NCBI GenBank assembly: GCA_050486105.1
Contig: JBJHCR010000094.1
Coordinates: forward strand, 1 to 19,539
Source: JAEXNA01 sp050486105
GTDB taxonomy: Bacteria; Vulcanimicrobiota; Xenobia; Xenobiales; JADMJV01
Direction of reading: 5' to 3'
DNA: 19,539 nt
Position numbers and translations under genes: made by a program
Notes under the pieces: generated by a model
What the model was told of the DNA's origin: nothing
The model's input: only the letters and a program-made list of their open reading frames with translations
Databases searched by the model: none
In this document: positions 13,588 through 19,539 of the stretch, piece after piece
Position numbering within the stretch: position 1 is the first letter of the stretch
How the letters are laid out: each line of letters opens with the position of its first letter

Positions 13588-14724
13588 TTATCGTCTGATG
13601 CTGTCTCCGACCCAGTTGAAGAAGCCGTCGACCCGCGCTCCGGCGCGCTCTAGCCAGGAATCGTCGCTGTCTCCAGGAGTCCAACCGATCTGTTGGCGTT
13701 CACCATTGACCAGGGCGGTGGTGGAAGTGCTGCCATTCTCCTGTCGCTCTACTCGAACTTCAGAAGCGCCTTCGGTGTTCCCAACGACCGGTGCTTGCTC
13801 TTGATAGCCGAAGAACGAGGCGACGTTGCGACCCCAGTTTTCGAACAGACCGTCTTGTTCACGCTCGGAAACGCTGATATCTACTTGGGCCGAATTGGCT
13901 TCGTCGCTGCCAGGGTTGGTGACTCGAACATTTTCACCGTCAGCGGTAACCGAGAGGTTCTTGTTCTTGTCGATGTCTCGAACGTCTACGGTGGTGGAGT
14001 CGGCGGTGGTCTGGTAGTCGACGGCGGTGCGCGAGGAGCCATCCCGGGAGAGAATGGTGCTCTGGGCATTGACCCCGCCATCCTCGGTCCGAGAGATGGA
14101 GGTGTCTATGCGACCGTCACCGATAGAAGCTTCGGTGTTGATGCGGGCGTTGCGGTTCTCATTCAAAGTTGAAACGGAAGTGGTGTTTCGGCCATCTTCG
14201 TCCACTGAGGCGGTGGCTCGAATTCCGGTGCCTTCGCCGCGCACTTCGGCGGTTTCACTTTCGCCGGCTTGCAAGCCACGGGTGGACACGGCTTCGGAGT
14301 TCTCTTTAGAAGGAACCTGAAGCTCTTGTCCGGGGTGAATCAGATTAGGGTTCTTGAGGTCGTTGGCTGCCGCCACCGACTGGATCAGATTCTTGCCATC
14401 CGGACCTTTGGTGTAGATTTCTTTTAGGGTGTAGCCTTGGTTGCGCAATATGGATTCCAGAGAATCGTTTTTGCCTTCGCCCCACTTTTCTACTGAGACA
14501 GTGGCAGAGGAGTTGGAGATGCCTTCGAACGGATTAGGCTTGTCGGTTTGGCTGTTGGCTTGGGTGCTCAACACCGCAGTGTCCCGGGGGGTGCTGCTGA
14601 CGGAATCGCTGACGTTGTCCAGCGGGCGAGGAGTAGGAGTCGCCACCCGAGTGTTGTCAGCCACGGCGGGCTGGGGTCTGACGACGATCTGAGGGGACTG
14701 AGTGTTGAGCTGAGCGGTTGCCAC
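13588..14724 (-). CDS. LysM-domain protein with Ser/Thr-rich repeat region
   Basis: The chosen GTG (14722-14724) gives 378 residues beginning M-A-T-A-Q-L-N. The frame stays open to a TTG at 14949, but that extension is Asn/Gln-rich, has no other start and overlaps probable regulatory DNA. A Pro/Thr/Ser-rich segment covers 1-75. A LysM domain lies at about 77-139 (S-L-E-S-I-L-R-N-Q-G-Y-T, A-A-N-D-L-K-N-P-N-L-I-H-P-G-Q-E-L-Q-V-P). Residues 168-271 form about eight short beta-type units of 11-14 residues, many ending D-G. The C-terminus has two related aromatic helices (L-F-E-N-W-G-R-N-V-A-S-F-F and the last 22 residues). There is no signal peptide. LysM binds peptidoglycan-type glycans, or holds baseplate-like assemblies. 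It heads the set with the 61-residue and zinc-ribbon genes. Confidence 0.75.
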   Translation of the reverse strand: MATAQLNTQSPQIVVRPQPAVADNTRVATPTPRPLDNVSDSVSSTPRDTAVLSTQANSQTDKPNPFEGISNSSATVSVEKWGEGKNDSLESILRNQGYTLKEIYTKGPDGKNLIQSVAAANDLKNPNLIHPGQELQVPSKENSEAVSTRGLQAGESETAEVRGEGTGIRATASVDEDGRNTTSVSTLNENRNARINTEASIGDGRIDTSISRTEDGGVNAQSTILSRDGSSRTAVDYQTTADSTTVDVRDIDKNKNLSVTADGENVRVTNPGSDEANSAQVDISVSEREQDGLFENWGRNVASFFGYQEQAPVVGNTEGASEVRVERQENGSTSTTALVNGERQQIGWTPGDSDDSWLERAGARVDGFFNWVGDSIRR

Positions 14725-15047
14725 TTTATATAATCTCGACTTTCTGGTCGTGTGCTGTGAGTTAAATATATCCTGATTTTGTGAACAGATTGTTTCTGTC
14801 AGGTTAAGGTTCTGTGCCTCCAAGCTTTGAGCTGGGCCATAGAGTTGATTGAGGAAACTCGAATTATGGCTGACATTATCGTTGAGAACTTGGCTACGTT
14901 GCGGATTTCGAGGGTCTTCGGTTCCAGGTCTCGTCCTGATCCGAGGCAATTCTCAGGCAACGCATTACGATAATCTTGAGCGGTTGAGAAATCCTCTGAA
15001 CTGAAGATCGCTGAGAATTATCGAGCAGGACGGAAAGGCACGGAAGT
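14725..15047. promoter_or_regulatory. Divergent intergenic region between the LysM gene and the pilin operon
   Basis: This 323-nt stretch is more AT-rich than its neighbours and must hold both promoters. An interrupted inverted repeat, TGAACAGA (14782-14789) and TCTGTCA (14795-14801), is the clearest operator candidate. TTATATAAA lies directly before the LysM GTG. On the plus strand GATAAT (14969-14974) could be a -10 box, but no good -35 fits it. No separate gene is visible. Confidence 0.4.
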
Positions 15048-17180
15048 ATGTTTTGTGCTAATTTATGGAGTATGGCAAGGACGGCCCGCAATGGTTTCAC
15101 ACTTTTTGAGGTGGTTATTGCGCTGAGCATCTTGGCGGTCATGCTCGCCTTGCCGGCCATAAATCTGAAGCGACGACACCAGCAACTGAGCTCAGCCGGT
15201 GCGGCTCAAATTCTAGCTGAAGCTCTGCAGAGCGAAAGGCTCAAAGCCATGTCAGGGCAACCTCGAGCCCTGGTATTTTCGACTTCCAACGGTTCCACGG
15301 CCCTGACCCGATCCGCCGGCTTGTTGTCAGGATTCGATCAGCCGGTCTCGGAAGGGGTGGTCCAACTCACTCAAAATGATGCCAATTTGGTGGTCTATGT
15401 CGGACCGCCGAGTGGGAACGGCATCTTACCACCGGTGGTCTTTTTGGAAGGCGGTGCATTCGAGCCTTCAAATTGGTTGCCGCCGGATTTCCATCAGGAG
15501 ATGACCCTCATCTTCTTGCCGAACGGCGCGGTGACATCCAGAGGAATTCCGCTCGATCAAGACGGGGCCTTCAAATTCGTGTGCGCTCAGCAAGCCCAGC
15601 TTGGCCAGGGAACAACTTTGACTTGGGGTGGAGAGGCTGACCCTCCATCCTTCAGCTTGGAGCGAGCCTCTGCACCGTTCACCGTGGCTATCACTCCTGC
15701 AGGAAGCATGAGTGTCACACCTGGAGCCCCTGGCGTCCACCTTGGCGGTGATATGCCGGCCCCGCTGGTTTCCGGAGCTCCACCGGCACTTCTTCGCGGC
15801 AGTGGCGGGTCGGCGGAGTTTGCCGACCTCAATATCTTTCCGGTGCCGGAGGGAGGGGATATCGGCGGTTCGACCACTGCGACCCTCACTGCCGACGACT
15901 ACCTGCTGCTGACGACCACAGCCCTTCATTCTGATGGCCGAGACCTGATAGTTCGCTGGTCAGTCGAGCCCCACTCGTCCAATCTCTCTCAAGGTGAAGG
16001 GAGCTATTCGGACCACTTTCGCCGTATGGACTTCGACCTAGTGGCCTTGTTGAAGGAACACAGTATCGCCTGGCGTCCTCCTCATGATGCTGTGGGTGGA
16101 GACCGGTATACCCTGACGGTCGAACTCGACGATGGGAACGGGCAGGTGACTCGGAGCACCGAAGCGATGTTGGATGAAGTGGTGATCGTCGAACGGGGCA
16201 AGCTGATGCTGCTTCAATTCGAGCTGGGAATGCGGGTTATGAACTTGGACGGGAGCAATCCCAGAAGCGTTCCCGGATTAGGAGCTTTGGAGCCTGGAAC
16301 TGGTGTCTCGGCCGACGGTCAACGGATCGTGTCAACGGCCAAGCATCCCGCGGAGACTGAGCCTGGAACCTTAAAGCTGCTGAGGACTCTGTACTCCGAC
16401 GGCACGGAAGTCGCCAGAATCGGGGTTGCCGAGAACCTGCAGATTCAGGCCCCGGGGATCGCGCCTGGCGGGGAACGAGTCTCGTTCTTGGCTCGGCGTT
16501 TGGATCGACCGTCAAAATCGATCCAAGATCCCTACTTCTTGTACACCGCGAACTTTGATGGCAGCGATGTGCAACCGGTGATCGACCAGGACACAGGCGA
16601 TCCCATCAATGCCGGCATGCCTCATACCCGAGCCAACATCCTATTGGCACACAACGACGACGGCTTTTACGGAGACCCCCTCAATCCGGGTCAAGGCACC
16701 TTCGGCAAAGCCAACAATTCCACCGCTTGGAGTCCTGATGGCAACGTGATCTTGTTTCCTAAAACTATCGGCACTTGGGACCATGCCGCCACGGGGATTG
16801 CACGCTGCACCCTGACCGGGCCAAATATTGGGACGGTGGATTGGTTGAAGGCGCCGGTCCCTGGAGCGGACTTAGAAGACAACTATGACTACTATTTTCC
16901 GGCCTGGGGATTCGGAGATAAGATCTGTTATACCGAAGAGCACGGGATCGGGACTCACGGAGTGGTTTACGACATAAACACCGGGGTGGAGACGGTCCTG
17001 ACTGCGCCCATTCAGGTCGCCTTCCTGGCCCCATCACCGGCGAGCGCTGATGAGATATTCATCAATGCCTTCGATGTGGCTGGAGGTTACACCCGAGTCT
17101 ATCGGATGCGAGGTCTGGGTGCCCCCCAGCTGATTCTAGACGACGGCAATCATGTTCACACCATGATCGTGGCGAGGTGA
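15048..17180 (+). CDS. Minor pilin (FimU/GspH-like) fused to Ig-like region and beta-propeller
   Basis: The product has 710 residues. A type III signal sequence is cut at G16/F17 (R-N-G/F-T-L-F-E-V-V-I-A-L), with Glu at +5 and the usual hydrophobic helix. Residues to about 230 look like a GspH/FimU globular domain, with F-L-P-N-G and I-T-P-A-G-S strands. About 280-380 resembles an Ig/cadherin-like sandwich (I-V-R-W-S-V-E-P...Y-T-L-T-V-E-L-D-D-G-N-G). From about 385 on there are TolB/PD40-type propeller blades: M-N-L-D-G-S-N-P, V-S-A-D-G-Q-R-I-V, I-A-P-G-G-E-R-V-S-F, F-D-G-S-D-V-Q-P, A-W-S-P-D-G-N-V-I-L-F, A-W-G-F-G-D-K-I-C-Y. Normal minor pilins are 150-200 residues, so this is a large fusion. 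An ATG at 15072 would give a shorter leader; GGAAAGG before 15048 favours the longer one. It leads a four-gene pilin operon. Confidence 0.85.
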   Translation: MFCANLWSMARTARNGFTLFEVVIALSILAVMLALPAINLKRRHQQLSSAGAAQILAEALQSERLKAMSGQPRALVFSTSNGSTALTRSAGLLSGFDQPVSEGVVQLTQNDANLVVYVGPPSGNGILPPVVFLEGGAFEPSNWLPPDFHQEMTLIFLPNGAVTSRGIPLDQDGAFKFVCAQQAQLGQGTTLTWGGEADPPSFSLERASAPFTVAITPAGSMSVTPGAPGVHLGGDMPAPLVSGAPPALLRGSGGSAEFADLNIFPVPEGGDIGGSTTATLTADDYLLLTTTALHSDGRDLIVRWSVEPHSSNLSQGEGSYSDHFRRMDFDLVALLKEHSIAWRPPHDAVGGDRYTLTVELDDGNGQVTRSTEAMLDEVVIVERGKLMLLQFELGMRVMNLDGSNPRSVPGLGALEPGTGVSADGQRIVSTAKHPAETEPGTLKLLRTLYSDGTEVARIGVAENLQIQAPGIAPGGERVSFLARRLDRPSKSIQDPYFLYTANFDGSDVQPVIDQDTGDPINAGMPHTRANILLAHNDDGFYGDPLNPGQGTFGKANNSTAWSPDGNVILFPKTIGTWDHAATGIARCTLTGPNIGTVDWLKAPVPGADLEDNYDYYFPAWGFGDKICYTEEHGIGTHGVVYDINTGVETVLTAPIQVAFLAPSPASADEIFINAFDVAGGYTRVYRMRGLGAPQLILDDGNHVHTMIVAR

Positions 17181-17184
17181 GGGC

Positions 17185-18006
17185 ATGCTTTCGAGAGTAT
17201 TCACCCGAAGGTATCGGACCACTCGGGTCCGTGAGTCGGGTGCCGCACTTCTCTTGGAAGCCATTCTGGCAATCGGGCTGATGGGCTTGTCTATCGGAGT
17301 GTTCTTTCTTCTGTTTCAGGTCAATCAGCAGCGCACCGCTCAATCCAGGAGCCGGGAGGTGGCGGGCTTCTTAGCCAATCAAATGCTGGTCGAAGTCAGC
17401 TCCTGGTCTCGGCAGCAGCACCTCACATCCTCTTTTTCGGACTGGGGTCCCTATGCCGGTGGACGATTCACCTTCGACGATTACCCTGGGTTCTCGGTCT
17501 CCACCGCTGTGGAAGATCACTTGGTAGAGTCGCCCTGTACGGCCTTCGAAGCTGTCTATGAGGAAGTCGACCAACGTCGCCGTATTCGCAATTGCGTGAA
17601 ACGCTTGACCGTCACCGTGGAATGGGGAAGCGGTCATCAGCATGTGGCGACCACCTTGATGGCACTCCCCACCCTGACCTTGGGTTCCACCGAGTTGGAC
17701 GTTTCACTCGGGAGCGACCGTAGCCTGTCTCGAGATGGGAATGTTGATCTTTCCGTGGCGGTGGTCGGCACACCTCGTTCCGCCGAGCTTTCAGACCTCT
17801 TCTACCAATGGCAAATCCGAGGGAACGGGAATGGGACTTTGGATATCGATCATCACTCTCGTTCCGGACGTTTCACCAACGCGGTCACTTTGCCCCCTGA
17901 TGCCAGAGACTACTACACTGGCATGGACTGTCGAGTGGAAGCCCGGGCCCGCTATGCCGGACAGATAATCAGCTCCAGCACGGGGCTCTTGGAGTTGGCC
18001 AAGTGA
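17185..18006 (+). CDS. Minor pilin (PilV/GspI-like) with Ig-like C-terminal extension
   Basis: The 273-residue product starts 4 nt after the previous stop, with a G-A-G-G-T-G-A-G-G type SD. A basic leader ends E-S-G-A/A-L-L-L-E-A-I-L-A-I-G-L. Cleavage after Ala20 puts Glu25 at +5; cleavage after Gly19 would put it at +6, so the site is non-canonical. The helix continues into V-N-Q-Q-R-T-A-Q-S-R, as in GspI/PilV. Cys residues in S-P-C-T-A-F and R-N-C-V-K could form a disulfide. From about residue 165 an extra domain has Y-Q-W-Q-I, A-V-T-L-P-P-D-A-R-D-Y-Y-T-G-M-D-C-R-V-E-A, an Ig-like signature. GspI proteins are usually near 120-130 residues. Confidence 0.8.
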   Translation: MLSRVFTRRYRTTRVRESGAALLLEAILAIGLMGLSIGVFFLLFQVNQQRTAQSRSREVAGFLANQMLVEVSSWSRQQHLTSSFSDWGPYAGGRFTFDDYPGFSVSTAVEDHLVESPCTAFEAVYEEVDQRRRIRNCVKRLTVTVEWGSGHQHVATTLMALPTLTLGSTELDVSLGSDRSLSRDGNVDLSVAVVGTPRSAELSDLFYQWQIRGNGNGTLDIDHHSRSGRFTNAVTLPPDARDYYTGMDCRVEARARYAGQIISSSTGLLELAK

Positions 18007-18536
18007 GACGCGCTTCACACTCTGATGGTGATAAGGGATTCTCGGTCGTGGAGGTCCTGATCTGTGTTTTCCTGACGGCGCTACTCTTTTTTCTCTTCGC
18101 CAAGTTGGCCGCGGAGGTCGGCCAAATGGGACGAGCCAACGAAGTCCGGTTTGCTGAGTCCCAAATCCTTTCCAGTATAGAGCGACTCTTTGGTGATGAT
18201 GTCCGTTCGGCCTTAGGATTTTCAATCGCCGGATCCGATCGCCTGGAGATATCCCGCATCGATCTCAACAGAGATCGGGGTTTATCCTTGGGCTTCCCCG
18301 AGTCCCCACCGGGGGCCTGGTCCCCTTACGAATCCTTAGAGAGGGTGACCTGGTCAAGGCAGGATGGTGCCCTTCAGCGTTTTACACCAGCCCTAGGGAG
18401 TTCGGTCCTACTTGACGAGGTGCGGACTGTAGTCTTTTCTCAAGAGCCCGGACAGTTGCTCCTGGAAATCGAGATTCCAGGAGCAAAGGCCCGGCAAACT
18501 CTCACGTTGAAGGGAGCCCTGCTTTGTCATCCCTGA
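18003..18536 (+). CDS. Minor pilin (PilW/GspJ-like)
   Basis: The start is GTG and overlaps the previous TGA as GTGA; GGAG lies 8 nt upstream. The leader ends D-K-G/F-S-V-V-E-V-L-I-C-V-F-L (cleavage after Gly12, Glu17 at +5), followed by a strongly hydrophobic helix. The globular part has the I-E-R-L-F-G-D-D-V-R-S-A-L segment and a late W-S-R-Q-D-G-A-L-Q-R-F strand, as in GspJ/PilW, then T-V-V-F-S. At 177 residues it is near the family norm. It would be processed by a prepilin peptidase not encoded here and join the tip complex of a type IV pilus or type II secretion pseudopilus. Confidence 0.83.
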   Translation: MRRASHSDGDKGFSVVEVLICVFLTALLFFLFAKLAAEVGQMGRANEVRFAESQILSSIERLFGDDVRSALGFSIAGSDRLEISRIDLNRDRGLSLGFPESPPGAWSPYESLERVTWSRQDGALQRFTPALGSSVLLDEVRTVVFSQEPGQLLLEIEIPGAKARQTLTLKGALLCHP

Positions 18537-19009
18537 GAAAAGAGCAGCGCGGTTCGATCCTGGTCTTGGGCCTTCTGACCTCGATAACTCTGCTGGTGGT
18601 GGGATTTGGACTCGCCGGGCTTCAAGTGAGCCGAAAGAGGGTGGGTGAAAGCGCCATCCTCAATAGCCAGGCAAGAGCCCTAGCCTGGGCCGGCTTTGAA
18701 GATGCTCGTATCAAGCTCGAGTTAGATATCGACTTTCCTCCGGGACAACCCGAGACCCACCCGGAGTTCATTTTCAGTGAGGAGTTGCCGAGTGGAACCT
18801 ACCGGGTGCGGGTCAGCAACGAGTTCAATCGCCCGCCCTATCATCTGGTTCGCGTTTGGTCTACTGGAGCGGTAGGGGATTCCGAAGAGCCGACGGCACG
18901 AGTCCACCTCTACGCGGAGTTCGACACCGCCGTGGCCAATCGGCGACAGGGATTTGGAGTGAACCCTCACTATTTTCGTCCGATTGTCATTCAAGAGGTC
19001 ACTCAATAG
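18524..19009 (+). CDS. Minor pilin (PilX/GspK-like)
   Basis: The TTG start overlaps the previous gene by 13 nt and has GGGAG 7 nt upstream. The leader E-Q-R-G/S-I-L-V-L-G-L-L-T-S-I-T-L-L-V-V-G lacks the +5 Glu, as PilX and GspK proteins do. The conserved segment after the helix, A-R-A-L-A-W-A-G-F-E-D-A, matches the PilX/GspK A-x-x-x-A-E-A-G-x-x-x-A pattern. The protein is 161 residues, so it lacks the large GspK alpha-domain and is closer to PilX. Fourth position in the cluster also matches PilX/GspK order. Confidence 0.8.
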   Translation: MSSLRKEQRGSILVLGLLTSITLLVVGFGLAGLQVSRKRVGESAILNSQARALAWAGFEDARIKLELDIDFPPGQPETHPEFIFSEELPSGTYRVRVSNEFNRPPYHLVRVWSTGAVGDSEEPTARVHLYAEFDTAVANRRQGFGVNPHYFRPIVIQEVTQ

Positions 19010-19225
19010 GCTTGGCAACTCTCGGGCAAGCGCGGAAGTTAAGTTCATTTCAGTTACACCCACACCCCCTGAAAGAGGCAAAGGTTGTCCGCACTTATCT
19101 GTCCTTCACCTCCGGAATTCTCAGCATGGACGCCTGCTTTCTGGTCGGGACAGGGGCGCCCAGAAGTTGAGAAGAACTGCTCCAGGGGCGGGCTGGGGAG
19201 TCCGACTAGGAAGCGTTGCGAGAAG
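19010..19225. other. Region between the pilin operon and the downstream membrane protein
   Basis: I see no clear terminator or promoter. AGAAGTTGA occurs twice, near 19163 and 19222. The frame of the downstream membrane protein stays open back to about 19072, so its start could lie in this stretch. Confidence 0.3.
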
Positions 19226-19539
19226 TTGACTGAGCTCCAGGAAGACAAACGGGCTCCCATCCAGGCTGCTCAGAATCGGTTGAGGTACGCAGCGACGCTG
19301 TTGGCTGCCTTGGGTTGCCTGTCCATGGGCCTTGACACCGCCACTTCTGCCGCTCTCGAGAACTCTTCTTTGGCTTTGAGACTCCTTGGTTTAATTGCCG
19401 TAGTGGAGGTCCTGGTCTACCTGGTGGGTTCCATTCAGTCCGTTTCACCCTCTTCGGGTTTGGTGCTCTTGGGTGCCGCATTCGGTCTTGAAGCCCCTGC
19501 ACTCGCCGCACTCATAACGGTAGTGACGATCCTGACTAT
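19226..19539 (+). CDS. Membrane protein, 3' end outside window
   Basis: A plus-strand frame is open to the window edge. From TTG 19226 it reads M-T-E-L-Q-E-D-K-R-A-P-I-Q-A-A-Q-N-R, then three hydrophobic segments: Y-A-A-T-L-L-A-A-L-G-C-L, L-L-G-L-I-A-V-V-E-V-L-V-Y-L-V-G and L-V-L-L-G-A-A-F-G-L...A-A-L-I-T-V-V-T-I-L. A charged N-terminus followed by membrane helices is typical of an inner-membrane protein. I do not recognise the family. The start is uncertain because no strong SD is visible. It follows the pilin operon on the same strand but 216 nt away, so cotranscription is only possible. Confidence 0.6.
   Translation, partial: MTELQEDKRAPIQAAQNRLRYAATLLAALGCLSMGLDTATSAALENSSLALRLLGLIAVVEVLVYLVGSIQSVSPSSGLVLLGAAFGLEAPALAALITVVTILT

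Noticed and set aside
14725..14949. TTG-initiated N-terminal extension of the LysM protein
   Set aside because: The extension is Asn/Gln-rich with no SD or other start and covers the divergent regulatory region.
19206..19511. 101-residue minus-strand ORF at the right edge
   Set aside because: It is Pro/Arg-rich and low in hydrophobic structure, while the opposite plus frame encodes ordered membrane helices.

Overview
The window comes from a bacterial chromosome with moderate to high GC. Exported and lipid-anchored proteins, an MscS channel and a set of type IV filament minor pilins suggest a diderm, free-living or biomass-degrading bacterium. No rRNA or other taxonomic marker is present, so I do not assign a phylum. 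Start codons are often TTG or GTG. Several have good Shine-Dalgarno (SD) sequences that fix the start. There are no tRNA, rRNA, CRISPR, transposase or phage genes.

Layout. Positions 1-315 (minus strand) hold a ribbon-helix-helix antitoxin and the first codons of a PIN-domain toxin, under a near-consensus promoter that looks leaderless. Positions 533-4252 (minus) are a tight envelope/stress run: MscS channel, membrane-anchored glycerophosphodiester phosphodiesterase, exported protein-L-isoaspartate methyltransferase, universal stress protein. Positions 4360-6392 (minus) hold a DUF3300-DUF2950 pair with an ATGA overlap. Positions 6548-8629 (minus) encode a lipoprotein endoglucanase with two CBM2 modules and a GH5 domain, with a perfect 18-bp palindrome upstream. 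Positions 8866-10202 (plus) hold a small exported acidic protein with its own terminator, then a SAM methyltransferase. Positions 10237-14724 (minus) hold a protein of 21-residue repeats, a DUF4080-type radical SAM protein, a possible 46-residue ORF, a zinc-ribbon protein, a 61-residue protein and a LysM protein. Positions 15048-19009 (plus) are four overlapping or adjacent genes for minor pilin-like proteins, followed by a membrane protein that runs off the window.

The most unusual element is the pilin operon. Its order matches FimU/GspH - PilV/GspI - PilW/GspJ - PilX/GspK. The first protein is about 710 residues rather than the usual 150-200, and carries an Ig-like region plus a TolB/PD40-type beta-propeller after the pilin domain. 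In classical type IV pili the propeller-bearing tip protein is the separate PilY1, which is absent from the span seen here. I infer that the propeller has been fused onto the priming pilin. The second pilin also has an Ig-like tail. Secondary points of interest are the LysM/61-residue/zinc-ribbon gene set, the 21-residue repeat protein, and the operator-like palindrome in front of the cellulase.
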